Positions 42,320 through 51,421 of a DNA stretch of 64,000 nt are shown in pieces (positions within the stretch are counted from its first letter, which is position 1; each line of letters starts with the position of its first letter). The notes under the pieces are model-generated. The model searched no databases. It saw nothing but the letters and a program-made list of their open reading frames with translations, and was not told the origin of the DNA. This DNA is from Paraburkholderia sp. BL21I4N1 (lineage in GTDB: Bacteria; Pseudomonadota; Gammaproteobacteria; Burkholderiales; Burkholderiaceae). Position numbers and translations under genes: made by a program. The stretch lies in NCBI RefSeq assembly GCF_002973525.1, contig NZ_PVEN01000001.1, forward strand, positions 1 to 64,000. The letters run 5' to 3'.

Positions 42320-43792
42320 TTGGACTACGGTCTGTTGATGTCGAACGTCGAGCGAACGTTGAGTGGGCGCAAGCTCACGCAACAGGACCTGCTTTACGAA
42401 AGCCTGCGCCGCGCGATTCTCGATGGCGCGATTCGCCACGGCAGCCGTCTGCTCGCCAGCCGCGCATTGGCGGAGCAATTGGGCATTGCGCGTAACTCGG
42501 TGTTGTACGCGTACGAACGGCTGACCGAAGAGGGCTTCATCGCCGCGAGCCGGCATGGTTCGATTGTCACCATGGTGAGTGGCGCGGAGGGTACGGCTTC
42601 AACCGCAGTGGCACGGCTGCAGTCGTCCGGCAGTGGGCTGTCGCGGCGCGTCGCGGATCTGCCGCGCGAGCGCACCAGTCCCGACGATCCCACACCGTTC
42701 CGTCCAGGCGTGCCCGCGCTCGACGAATTCCCGCTCGCGCCATGGCGAGCGTCGATGGAACGCGCGTGGCGTACGGTCTCGTCCGATGAACTGGGGTACG
42801 GCAACAACTCGGGCCATCCCGCGCTGCGCCGTTCGATTGCCGAGTACGTGCGCGTGTCGCGCGGCGTGCGCTGTTCCGCGGAGCAGGTGTTCATCACCGC
42901 GGGTACGCAGGCGAGTCTGGATCTCTGCGCATGCATGTTCGCCGACGCCGGCGACAGCGTGTGGGTTGAAGACCCCGGCTATCACGGCGCGAAGGCGGCG
43001 TTTCAGGCTGCTGGGTTGCAACTGGTGCCGATTCCCGTCGACGCCGCCGGCATGGCGCCGACCGCCGACGATTGGCAACAAACGCCGCCGCGCCTGCTGT
43101 ACCTCACGCCGTCGCATCAGTATCCGCTCGGCAGCGTGCTGAGTCTGGAGCGGCGCTGGTCGATCATCGACAACGCGGTGGCGCACGGCGCGTGGATTAT
43201 CGAAGACGACTACGACAGCGAGTTGCGTCACAGCGGTCCGCCGCTCCCATCGATTCAAGGGCTTGTCGAGCACGCGCCGGTGATCTACCTCGGCACTTTT
43301 AGCAAGACGATGTTTCCGGCGCTGCGCATGGGCTTCATGGTCGTGCCCGCGCATCTCGTGACGCAGGTCGACGGCACGCTCAGTGAGATCGCGCGGCAAG
43401 GGCGCGTGGCCGAACAGATCGCATTGGCGGACTTTATCGATAGCGGGAAATATGCGCGGCATTTGCGGCGCATGCGGCGGCTTTATCAGCAACGCCGCAG
43501 CGCACTGGTGACGGCGATCGAGCGGCATATGGGTGATCTGGTGACGGTGTCGTCCGACGGCGGCGGCATGCATTTGACCGTGCGGCTCGACGCGCCGCTG
43601 CGCGATCAGGACGTGAGCGCCGCGACGCGCGAGCACGGCTTGCATATCGCTGCGTTGAGCGCGTTCTGTCAGCATCCCGAGCGGGACGCAGAGCATTACA
43701 ACGGCTTCATGCTCGGCTACGCGGGCGTGAAACCGCAGGGGGCGGAAGCGCTGGTGGCGCGGCTCGCTGCGGTGGTGCGCGGGTTGTTGTGA
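42320..43792 (+). CDS. MocR/PdxR-type PLP-dependent transcriptional regulator
   Basis: A 490-residue fusion of a GntR winged helix (about 22-90, ASRALAEQLGIARNSVLYAYERL) and a fold-type-I aminotransferase domain (about 120-480) with EDDYDSELRHSG and the PLP-lysine region YLGTFSKTMFPALRMGF. Such proteins sense PLP-linked or amine ligands (PdxR, GabR). Initiation at TTG 42320 is preferred because GGAG lies 7 bases upstream and the resulting start DYGLLM is conserved in the family; the next ATG is at 42338. Confidence 0.9.
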   Translation: MDYGLLMSNVERTLSGRKLTQQDLLYESLRRAILDGAIRHGSRLLASRALAEQLGIARNSVLYAYERLTEEGFIAASRHGSIVTMVSGAEGTASTAVARLQSSGSGLSRRVADLPRERTSPDDPTPFRPGVPALDEFPLAPWRASMERAWRTVSSDELGYGNNSGHPALRRSIAEYVRVSRGVRCSAEQVFITAGTQASLDLCACMFADAGDSVWVEDPGYHGAKAAFQAAGLQLVPIPVDAAGMAPTADDWQQTPPRLLYLTPSHQYPLGSVLSLERRWSIIDNAVAHGAWIIEDDYDSELRHSGPPLPSIQGLVEHAPVIYLGTFSKTMFPALRMGFMVVPAHLVTQVDGTLSEIARQGRVAEQIALADFIDSGKYARHLRRMRRLYQQRRSALVTAIERHMGDLVTVSSDGGGMHLTVRLDAPLRDQDVSAATREHGLHIAALSAFCQHPERDAEHYNGFMLGYAGVKPQGAEALVARLAAVVRGLL

Positions 43793-43856
43793 CGACGCGG
43801 CCAGTCTTTCGCCTCGTCCCAGTAGGTGCGGCGATGCTGAGAACCGCTCAGGTTGC

Positions 43857-44966
43857 TCAGGCCGCTTCGGCTCTGAGCCAGTGCGCGAGCATCGCGTCGT
43901 CGTCCGTATCCAGCGCCTGGGCGACGCGCCGGCCGATCGCCGCACCGAATTTATAGCCGTGCCCCGAGCACGCGGACACCACCAGCGCGTTACCTATCCG
44001 CTTCGAAAAGAAACGGCTGTCGGCCGTGAAGGTGTACATGCAGGTTTTGACTTCAGACACCGTGTAGTCGCCGATGCGGCTGAACGGCGGCGCAAACAGC
44101 CGGCGCACACTGTTGCCCTCGCCGTGCGCCGCGACGCGGTCCGCGTCGGGGTCGGGCGCGTGAACCTTGTGGGTGCCGGCGCCAAACTTCAGACCAATGC
44201 CGTCGAGCGGCGGCAGCGCATAACCCCCGCTCGATCCAACAATGTCGAGGATTGCCGGCGCATTCGCCCACGCGTCTTCGAGATCCGCGGGCGGCTCCAT
44301 GTACGCGACCACGTTGCGGAACGTCATCAAGGTTTCGGCCAGCGCGGGGAACAATTGCAGCGTCCATGCGCCCGCGGTAATCACGAGGCGGTCGGCGCGT
44401 ACGATGCTGTCGTCGTCGATACGCACGCAAGCGGTATGCGGGTCGACCGAGAGGACTTTCGTCTGGGTACGGATGTCGGCGCCGCGCATCTTGAGCCACG
44501 CTTTCATGTCGCGCGCTATGCGCTCACTGAACAGCGCGCCGCCGTCCTCATCGAGGTACGCGTAGCGAAACGTGGCGGGGTCGAGAAAGGGATAGCGCTG
44601 CGCCGCTTCTTGCGGTTCGAGTTGCTCGTACTCGAATTGCATCCGGTCGAGGCCGGCGCGAAATTGTTCGGCTTCGTCGCCGGCGAATTGCGAGATGCCG
44701 AGCACGCCGCAATTCGCATAGTGCGACACGCCGAGATCATTCCACAGCAAATCCCAACTATCGAAAGCTTCGGCCATGGTGCGCGCGTAACCATCGGCGT
44801 TCCCATAGGCGCGGCGAATCATTCGGGTCCGGTCGCCGGAAGCGGCCAGTGGATTCGGAATCGAGCCTTGCTCGATCAATGTGATGTCGTGTCCCAGTTT
44901 CGCGAGCGACCACGCCGTGCTCAACCCGGCAATGCCTGCCCCTACGATTGTCACCCGCATGCCCAC
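43857..44966 (-). CDS. FAD-dependent amine oxidase, monomeric sarcosine oxidase-like
   Basis: A 369-residue flavoenzyme of the DAO/MSOX/SolA group. The FAD motif is VTIVGAGIAGLSTAWSLAKLG, RTRMIRRAYG is the Arg-rich segment contacting FAD, and Cys333 in SACSGHGYKFG matches the cysteine that covalently binds FAD in sarcosine oxidases. It would oxidise an N-methyl or secondary amino acid, producing H2O2. It is convergent with the MocR gene. GAGGG-type signals before 44966 are weak, and 44960 is an alternative start. Confidence 0.87.
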   Translation of the reverse strand: MGMRVTIVGAGIAGLSTAWSLAKLGHDITLIEQGSIPNPLAASGDRTRMIRRAYGNADGYARTMAEAFDSWDLLWNDLGVSHYANCGVLGISQFAGDEAEQFRAGLDRMQFEYEQLEPQEAAQRYPFLDPATFRYAYLDEDGGALFSERIARDMKAWLKMRGADIRTQTKVLSVDPHTACVRIDDDSIVRADRLVITAGAWTLQLFPALAETLMTFRNVVAYMEPPADLEDAWANAPAILDIVGSSGGYALPPLDGIGLKFGAGTHKVHAPDPDADRVAAHGEGNSVRRLFAPPFSRIGDYTVSEVKTCMYTFTADSRFFSKRIGNALVVSACSGHGYKFGAAIGRRVAQALDTDDDAMLAHWLRAEAA

Positions 44967-45106
44967 TCCCCCGAGTCGATGGTTCCGGCACAGAGTCTAG
45001 CAGCGGAAAATAAATAATCGGTAGGGGTTCGTGCGGATCGGCGTGCGAGCGGACTGAGCGACACGACGCAAAAACCCGCTAGGCGGTGGTCTCCGCGCGC
45101 ACCGTG

Positions 45107-45310
45107 TCAGTGTTTGCGATGCGGGTTATGGCGAAGCTGGTTGCGCACTTTTTTCGCTGCGAATAGCGGCACGTAATCGAATACGCGTGCTTCGTCGCGG
45201 TAAGTGGCCAAGGTGTCTGCGTACATCTTCGATACTGTTTCCGTGGGGGTGTCGGTCTCCTCTGCAATGCTTCTCACGACTTCATCGATATTTGGCTCGG
45301 GTTGGGACAT
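45107..45310 (-). CDS. DUF3562 small protein
   Basis: A 67-residue acidic helical protein matching the Burkholderia-type DUF3562 pattern: NIDEVVRSIAEETDTPTETV followed by ADTLATYRDEARVFDYVPLF. The start at 45310 is chosen for GGAGAG shortly upstream; a longer frame to 45364 has no such site. It is probably cytoplasmic. The family has no established function. Confidence 0.75.
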   Translation of the reverse strand: MSQPEPNIDEVVRSIAEETDTPTETVSKMYADTLATYRDEARVFDYVPLFAAKKVRNQLRHNPHRKH

Positions 45311-45479
45311 GAGTCTCTCCGGGGAGGCGGGTTGGACAGCGGGCACGGACAACAGGAGTTTCATTAGAGGATGCGATTCGCGCCGATGCCAATTGAATCG
45401 CCCTATCGCACGTACTGTTTCACAGAGATTTTTGTCTTGCTGTGCAGCAAGTCGCCGCGTGGTGCGGCGACGCGGAAAA

Positions 45480-46544
45480 TCAATGTGAATGACGATGATG
45501 TATGTCAGGGAAATGCGCATGAACATGCGTGAGCGGCGCATGTTCATGCGGATGCGTGTGGGGTTCTTCACCGTCCCACGCGAAGTCGTGCTCGTGCTGA
45601 TGATGCGTGTCGTGCCGGTGCCGATGCGTGTGGTCGAGCGGCTCATGCGTATGCGGATGCTCGTGACGTTCGCGGATGTGCAGCCACACACCCAGCGTCA
45701 TCAACGCGGCGGCGACCCAGAACAGCGGTGGCGGCAACTCGGGCCACAGCAGCCACGACAGCGTCACGCCGAACAGCGGTGCAACCGAGAAATACGCGCC
45801 GGTTCGCGCGCTGCCGAGATGGCGCAGCGCGACGACGAACAGCACGAGACTGACGCCGTAGCCGGCGAAACCCGTCAGCATCGCCAGTGCGACGGTCGCA
45901 CCGGTCGGCCACGAGGCGCCGAGGGCGAATGCGAGCGCCACGTTGACCGAACCGGCCACCAGCCCTTTCAGGCAGGCGATAAACATGGCGTCGTGCGTGG
46001 ACACTTTGCGCGTGAGGTTGTTGTCGATCGCCCAGCATGCGCATGCGCCGACCAGCAGCAGCGTGCCGGGCGGCAAATCCAGCGTGCCGGATTGCCAGGA
46101 CAGCGCCACGCCACCCGCGACGATCGCGGCCATGCCGAGAAACACCTGCACGTCGACGTTTTCGCGGAACACGATCCACGCGACCAGCGCCGTGAACACG
46201 CCTTCGAGATTCAGCAGCAAGGAGCCGGTGGCGGCGGGTGTGGTTTGCAGACCCAGCATCAACAACGCGGGGCCCGCAACACCGCCCGCGACGATCGCAC
46301 CGGCCAGCCATGGTGCTTCGCGCAACGGGAACGGGTGTGGGCGGGCGGGTTGCCCCGCGGCGTGCCCTCTGAGCCGGCGCACCAGAATGACGGTGGCCAA
46401 ACCGAGGCCGCTGCCGAGGTAGAACAACCCCGCCAGCAGAAATGGCGACAACGCGCCGAGCAGCGCCTTGGCGAGCGGCGTGGTCGCACCGAACAGCGCG
46501 GCGGCGAGCAAGGCGGTGAAAGCGGCGTTAAAGCGGAGGGACAT
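45480..46544 (-). CDS. EamA/DMT permease with histidine-rich cytoplasmic tail
   Basis: A 354-residue inner-membrane permease with ten hydrophobic segments (about 8-285) in two EamA repeats. The last 66 residues, from HIRERHEHPHTHE, contain 24 histidines arranged as HxH repeats, resembling metal-binding loops of cation-diffusion facilitators and nickel chaperones. This suggests control by or transport of a divalent metal, unlike ordinary metabolite EamA proteins. It lies 70 bases downstream of a co-directional LysR gene. The start at 46544 fits the first membrane helix; the longer upstream frame is unsupported. Confidence 0.87.
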   Translation of the reverse strand: MSLRFNAAFTALLAAALFGATTPLAKALLGALSPFLLAGLFYLGSGLGLATVILVRRLRGHAAGQPARPHPFPLREAPWLAGAIVAGGVAGPALLMLGLQTTPAATGSLLLNLEGVFTALVAWIVFRENVDVQVFLGMAAIVAGGVALSWQSGTLDLPPGTLLLVGACACWAIDNNLTRKVSTHDAMFIACLKGLVAGSVNVALAFALGASWPTGATVALAMLTGFAGYGVSLVLFVVALRHLGSARTGAYFSVAPLFGVTLSWLLWPELPPPLFWVAAALMTLGVWLHIRERHEHPHTHEPLDHTHRHRHDTHHQHEHDFAWDGEEPHTHPHEHAPLTHVHAHFPDIHHRHSH

Positions 46545-46614
46545 AATCGGCAAGTCCGATGGAAAAAGCGGGTGTGACAGACACGATAGCGCGATCCGAC
46601 GCTGACCGACGGCG

Positions 46615-47508
46615 TTACGCGTCGCTGAATACGTGTTCGGACAGGAAATCCACGAAGGCTCGCAGCTTCGGCGAAAGTTGGCGGCTCGACGGCCAGAGCA
46701 CCGAAAACTGCCCGGGGTCCGACAGGTGATCGTCGAGCACGCTTTGCAGTGTCCCCGCGCGGAGCGCGTCGCGAGCCAGAAAATCGGGCATGTACCCAAT
46801 GCCCAGACCGAGTTCGGCGGCGGCCCGCAACGCTTCCATGTTGTTGCAGGTTAGCGCGGTGGGAAAGCGCGCGGCCGCTTCTTCCGGTTGCCCGCGAAAC
46901 GCCCAGGGCTGCAGCTTGCCTGAAGTCGGGAAGCGGAACCGCAGGCACGCATGCTCGGCGAGGTCCGCGGGCGTGAGCGGCACGCCGCGCCGTTGCAGAT
47001 AGCCGGGCGACGCGCACAGCACGAAGCGGAACGGGCCGAGGCGCTTCGCCATGAGTTGCGAATCGGCCAGGTTGCCGCTGCGGATCGCGGCGTCGAAGCC
47101 GCCCTCGATCACGTCGACGATGCGGTCGTTGAAATCCAGCTCGAGGTCGATCTCCGGATAGCGCTCCGCGAAGGCCGGCAGGATCGGCAGCAGAAAGCGA
47201 TAGCCGATGGTCGGCAGGCTCACACGCAACCGGCCGCGCGGCACGGCGTTGGCTTCCAGCATCATCGATTCGGCTTCGCTTAGCGCGTCGAGGATTTGCC
47301 GGCAACGCTCGTAGAAGCGTTCGCCGTCGTCGGTCAGGCTGACGCGGCGCGTGCTTCGCTGCAGCAGGCGCACGCCGAGATGCTGTTCGAGCCGCGCCAC
47401 GCTTTTGCCGACGGCGGACGGCGACACGCCCAGCCGCTGCGACGCGGCGACGAAACTGGATGCTTCCGCCGTTTGCACGAAGGCGACGATACCGCTGAGG
47501 TTGTCCAT
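46615..47508 (-). CDS. LysR-family transcriptional regulator
   Basis: A 297-residue LysR regulator: winged helix at 1-60 (SSFVAASQRLGVSPSAVGKS and VRLLQRSTRRVSLTDDGE), effector domain at about 90-295. It belongs to the CrgA-like branch common in Burkholderia. It lies immediately upstream of, and on the same strand as, the His-tailed permease, which it probably controls or is co-transcribed with. Confidence 0.9.
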   Translation of the reverse strand: MDNLSGIVAFVQTAEASSFVAASQRLGVSPSAVGKSVARLEQHLGVRLLQRSTRRVSLTDDGERFYERCRQILDALSEAESMMLEANAVPRGRLRVSLPTIGYRFLLPILPAFAERYPEIDLELDFNDRIVDVIEGGFDAAIRSGNLADSQLMAKRLGPFRFVLCASPGYLQRRGVPLTPADLAEHACLRFRFPTSGKLQPWAFRGQPEEAAARFPTALTCNNMEALRAAAELGLGIGYMPDFLARDALRAGTLQSVLDDHLSDPGQFSVLWPSSRQLSPKLRAFVDFLSEHVFSDA

Positions 47509-47697
47509 TCGGTTGATTCGAGCGCCAAAGTCTGGAATGGGCGGAATGTAGCATTATTTGGCGGTTCTCAGTCCGCTATAGGCGCTCACCTCATCGCGCC
47601 GGTCCGGGCGAACCGAATCGCCTACCCATTGCGCACGCATCCATCCGGCCCCGTCGAGCGTAAACCGTTTATTGACGCTACGTTCGAGGCCCATGCC

Positions 47698-48297
47698 ATG
47701 CGCCGCCTGTTCTCCGCCGCCGCTGTTATGACCGTGCTGCTGCTGTCTCTCGCCGGCTGTTCCAACGATCCGCCCAATCCGAACCCGCGCGCGAGCGAAC
47801 CGCTCGCCACCGTGCCGGTCGATTTGCCGCGCTATATGGGCCGCTGGTACATCATTGCAAACATTCCGTACTTTGCCGAACGCGACATGGTGGCGAGCCG
47901 CGCGGAATGGCAATTGCGTCCGGACGGCAAGATCGACGACTCGTACTACGCGCGCAAGAAAAGTTTCGATGCGCCGGAAAAGCATTATCAGTTTCTGGAC
48001 ACGCCGGTGCCGGGCAAAGAGGGCGGCGAATGGAGCGTGCAGATCTTCTGGCCGGTTCACGTGGCGCAACTCACGCTGTACGTGGATCCCGACTATCGCT
48101 ACACGATCCTGGGTTATCCGGGCAAAAACCTCGGCTGGATTTTTTCGCGCGAGCCCGATATGAGCGACGACACCTACCGGGCACTGCTCGCCCGTCTCGA
48201 TGCGATGGGTTACGACACGTCGCGTTTCAAGCGCGTGCCGCAGCATCCGGAGCAGTTGGGCAAGGCGGGCTTTGCGTCGCCGGGGGATAAGAACTAG
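47698..48297 (+). CDS. Outer-membrane lipocalin (Blc-like lipoprotein)
   Basis: A 199-residue bacterial lipocalin. A lipoprotein signal (MRRLFSAAAVMTVLLLSLAGC) ends at Cys21. The lipocalin GxW motif is YMGRWYIIANIPYFAERD at about residue 46, and the later YRYTILGYPGKNLGWIFSRE strand pair is conserved in Blc. It should bind lysophospholipids or fatty acids at the outer membrane. GAGG lies 8 bases before the ATG at 47698. Confidence 0.9.
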   Translation: MRRLFSAAAVMTVLLLSLAGCSNDPPNPNPRASEPLATVPVDLPRYMGRWYIIANIPYFAERDMVASRAEWQLRPDGKIDDSYYARKKSFDAPEKHYQFLDTPVPGKEGGEWSVQIFWPVHVAQLTLYVDPDYRYTILGYPGKNLGWIFSREPDMSDDTYRALLARLDAMGYDTSRFKRVPQHPEQLGKAGFASPGDKN

Positions 48298-48405
48298 GGC
48301 GCGGAGCGCGTTCGCGTGTGTCGGCTGCGTCGCCTGTGTCGCGCATGCCGCATCCGATCCTGTTTTCATCGCGTATAACCCGCATCGTTACTGAATGAGC
48401 GCCTT

Positions 48406-49182
48406 ATGCCGCCACTTGCCGCCGCCGTGATTGCCTTGATCGGCCTCGTCGCGATCTTCAGCGCCGCATGGGCCTGGCAATTGAAAACCGACAACGCCGG
48501 CATGATCGATCTGATCTGGGCCTACTCGCTGGGTCTCGTCGCCGTGCTTTACGCGGTGCTCGGCAACGGCGATCCGACGACGCGGGCGCTCACCGCGCTG
48601 GGGGGTCTGGTGTGGGGCGTGCGGCTCGGTACTCACCTGTGGCGGCGCAATTTCGGCAAGCCCGAGGACGCGCGTTATCACCGCTTTCGCGAGGAATGGG
48701 GCGACCAGGCCGCGAGCAAGATGTTCTGGTTCTTCCAGCTGCAAGTGGTGGTGTCGATGTTGCTGTCGATCGCGTTTCTGGTGCCGTCGTACCGGACCGC
48801 GGCGCCGGCCGCCGGCTGGTCGTTGCTGGCGGTCGTGCTGTGGATCGCTTCGGTGATCGGCGAAGCCCTGGCCGACCGGCAACTGAAACACTTCAAGGCC
48901 GACCCGGCCAATCGCGACGCGGTGTGCCGTGCCGGTTTATGGCGCTATTCGCGGCATCCGAATTACTTCTTCGAATGTGTGCATTGGGTGGCTTATATCG
49001 CGCTGTCGGTGGGGACGCCGTGGGTCTGGTTCACGTTGCTGCCGCCGCTGCTGATGGCGTTTCTGTTGCTCAAGCTGTCCGGCATTCCGCTGCTGGAAGA
49101 AAGCATGGCGAAACGGCGGCCCGGTTACGCCGAGTACATGCGCACCACCAGCGCGCTGATTCCGTGGCCGCCGCGGCATTGA
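48406..49182 (+). CDS. DUF1295 / steroid 5-alpha-reductase-like membrane protein
   Basis: A 258-residue protein with about six membrane segments. The C-terminal signature GLWRYSRHPNYFFECVHWVA is the NADPH-binding hallmark of DUF1295/5-alpha-reductase-fold enzymes. Substrates of the bacterial members are not established; fatty-acid or sterol-like reduction is assumed. It is followed 61 bases later by a CFA-synthase-like gene, a pairing that suggests lipid modification. Confidence 0.85.
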   Translation: MPPLAAAVIALIGLVAIFSAAWAWQLKTDNAGMIDLIWAYSLGLVAVLYAVLGNGDPTTRALTALGGLVWGVRLGTHLWRRNFGKPEDARYHRFREEWGDQAASKMFWFFQLQVVVSMLLSIAFLVPSYRTAAPAAGWSLLAVVLWIASVIGEALADRQLKHFKADPANRDAVCRAGLWRYSRHPNYFFECVHWVAYIALSVGTPWVWFTLLPPLLMAFLLLKLSGIPLLEESMAKRRPGYAEYMRTTSALIPWPPRH

Positions 49183-49243
49183 AACATCGACCGAAGCGCA
49201 AGTGCGTGTCCCGACAAATACATGAATGATGGGAGTTAGCCTC

Positions 49244-50353
49244 ATGAGCCTTTCCACCACCGACCACACCCTCCCGCCGTCCGCCCCCGCCGAACCCGGC
49301 GATGACTGGCTGATCCGCGGTTGCGAACGCGGCTGGCTGCCCGATGGTTTGATCCGCTTCGGCATGCGTCGATTGATGCGTCAGCGTCTGCGTGACGAAG
49401 CGCTCGACAACGGCGAGGTGCGTGCGCAACGGCTCAACCGTCTGCTCGACGAATTGCGCGCGAGTCCGATCGCCATCGAAACGCAAGCCGCCAACACGCA
49501 GCACTACGAGGTGCCTGCGTCATTCTTCCATGCGCATCTCGGATCGCATCTGAAGTATTCGTGCTGTCTGTATCCGACCGGCACGGAGACGCTCGCGCAA
49601 GCCGAAGCCGCCATGCTCGAACGTTATGCCGAACGTGCGGAACTCGCCGACGGGCAGCGGATTCTCGACCTCGGCTGTGGTTGGGGTTCGTTGTCGTTGT
49701 GGTTGGCGGCGCGCTATCCGCACGCGCGAATCGTCGCGCTATCCAACTCGCACGGGCAGCGCGCTTTCATCGAAGCGCGCGCGGCGGAAAGGGGCTTGCA
49801 GAACCTTACCGTGGTCACGGGCAATGTCGTCGATTTCGAATTCGATCAGGCGCAGCTGGGCGAGGGCTTCGACCGCGTGGTGTCGATCGAGATGTTCGAG
49901 CATATGAAGAACTACGGCCTGCTGCTCGCGAAAATCGCACGCTGGATGCGTGACGACGCCGACGCGAAACTGTTCGTGCATATTTTCGTGCATCGCACGC
50001 TTGCGTATCACTTCCAGGTGCAGGACGGCAGCGACTGGATGTCGAAGTACTTCTTCACCGGCGGCACGATGCCGTCCGAAGCGCTGCTGCTGAACTTCCA
50101 GGACCATCTGCGGATGGAGCGGCAATGGTGGGTCGACGGCACGCACTACGAACGCACGGCGAATCATTGGCTGGCCGCGCTCGACGCCGCGCGTGAGCGC
50201 GTCATGCCGATGCTCGTCGACACCTACGGCGCGCGCGACGCAGCCGTGTGGTTGCAGCGCTGGCGCATGTTTTACATGGCCGTCGCGGAGTTGTTCGGTT
50301 ACGCGAACGGGAATGAGTGGGGTGTCGGGCATTATCGGTTCGTGAAGCGCTGA
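49244..50353 (+). CDS. Cyclopropane-fatty-acid-synthase-like SAM methyltransferase
   Basis: A 369-residue member of the Cfa/Mycolic acid cyclopropane synthase family. The entry region YEVPASFFHAHLGSHLKYSC, the SAM site RILDLGCGWGSLSLWLA, and VVSIEMFEHMKNYGLLL are typical. It probably methylates or cyclopropanates unsaturated acyl chains of membrane lipids. I prefer the ATG at 49244, with GGGAG 8 bases upstream, over 49226. It pairs with the DUF1295 membrane gene upstream. Confidence 0.88.
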   Translation: MSLSTTDHTLPPSAPAEPGDDWLIRGCERGWLPDGLIRFGMRRLMRQRLRDEALDNGEVRAQRLNRLLDELRASPIAIETQAANTQHYEVPASFFHAHLGSHLKYSCCLYPTGTETLAQAEAAMLERYAERAELADGQRILDLGCGWGSLSLWLAARYPHARIVALSNSHGQRAFIEARAAERGLQNLTVVTGNVVDFEFDQAQLGEGFDRVVSIEMFEHMKNYGLLLAKIARWMRDDADAKLFVHIFVHRTLAYHFQVQDGSDWMSKYFFTGGTMPSEALLLNFQDHLRMERQWWVDGTHYERTANHWLAALDAARERVMPMLVDTYGARDAAVWLQRWRMFYMAVAELFGYANGNEWGVGHYRFVKR

Positions 50354-50770
50354 GTAACGACCAACAACCCACAACCGGCGATCTCCGCAACGGCAGGTCG
50401 CCGCATTGAATGCGCGTCGCCGACGGCGCGCCGCCCGCAAATCTCGCGGTGCCAGGCAAGCGGGGCGCGATAAAGGCACAATCTGACTTTGGCCGCAGCG
50501 GGACACGGCCGCCGATGACTCCGTGCGCGCGAAATGGCGCCCACTTCGACAAACGGATCGAATCGACCGCCCGGCGCAATGCGTGCGTCCGCATCGATCT
50601 CGCGCCCGTCACGCCGCATCGAAATAATCTGAAACACACCTTTACGCGCGTGGCGGAATAAAAGCCCACACTTAGGCGTTTGGCTAACTGAGTCGGGCGC
50701 CTGATTCCTTCGGCGTCGCCGGCATTTCAAACAGCTTTCGCGGCACTGCGTTCGCGAATGGAATACAACG
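50354..50770. other. Intergenic region before cytochrome b561
   Basis: 417 bases without a convincing gene. An 83-codon frame (50410-50661, plus) has no ribosome-binding site and no family resemblance. I see no tRNA, strong terminator or repeat. The promoter of the cytochrome gene must lie here. Confidence 0.4.
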
Positions 50771-51364
50771 ATGAACACCCACGCCAATTCTCTGTCTGAC
50801 TCGAACGAAGCATCGGCCCGCTACACCCGCACCGCGATGACGCTGCACTGGCTGATCGCGCTGTTGATGATAGGCAACGTGGTGCTCGGTCTGAGCGCCG
50901 ATTCGCTGCCCGATGACTGGGTGCGTCCGGTGGTGGATACCCACAAGTCGATCGGTATCACGGTGCTGGGCCTCGCGCTCATGCGCATCTTGTGGCGTGT
51001 GTCGCACAAGCCGCCGCCGTTGCCGCGCGAGTTTCCGTCGTGGGAAAAAATTGCCGCCCATGTCGCGCATTTCCTGCTTTATCTACTGATGATCGCGTTG
51101 CCGCTGTCCGGCTGGTTGCACGATTCCGCGTGGAAAGACGCGGCGACACATCCCATGCGCCTGTTCAACCTGTTTCCGTGGCCGCGTATCGGCTACGTGA
51201 TGAACCTCGATCCGACGCTCAAGGAGAGCTTGCACGATCGGTTCGGCGCGTTGCATACGTGGCTCGGCTATGCACTCTATGCCTTGCTGGCCATGCATAT
51301 TGGCGGCGCACTGAAGCATCAGTGGATCGATCGCAAGTCGGTGCTGAAGCGCATGGTGCCGTGA
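50771..51364 (+). CDS. Cytochrome b561-family protein
   Basis: A 197-residue di-heme cytochrome with four membrane helices. Likely heme ligands are the His in MTLHWLIALLM, VDTHKSIGIT, AHFLLYLLM and the pair near the C-terminus (GALHTWLGYALY, AMHIGGALKH). Related E. coli CybB (YodB) oxidises ubiquinol and passes electrons to superoxide. The start at 50771 precedes a 20-residue cytoplasmic leader. Confidence 0.9.
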   Translation: MNTHANSLSDSNEASARYTRTAMTLHWLIALLMIGNVVLGLSADSLPDDWVRPVVDTHKSIGITVLGLALMRILWRVSHKPPPLPREFPSWEKIAAHVAHFLLYLLMIALPLSGWLHDSAWKDAATHPMRLFNLFPWPRIGYVMNLDPTLKESLHDRFGALHTWLGYALYALLAMHIGGALKHQWIDRKSVLKRMVP

Positions 51365-51421
51365 GTCACACCGCGCTTCGTTGAGTCCTTTAACCGCAGC
51401 CTCGAAGAATTCGTCGTCATT

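Noticed and set aside
45071-45090. Terminator candidate after the DUF3562 gene (CCGC-TAG-GCGG with an A-run)
   Set aside because: The stem has only four base pairs, too weak to call despite the adjacent T-run on the minus strand.
50410-50661. 83-codon plus-strand frame before cytochrome b561
   Set aside because: No ribosome-binding site, no recognisable domain, Arg/Pro-rich composition typical of random GC-rich frames.
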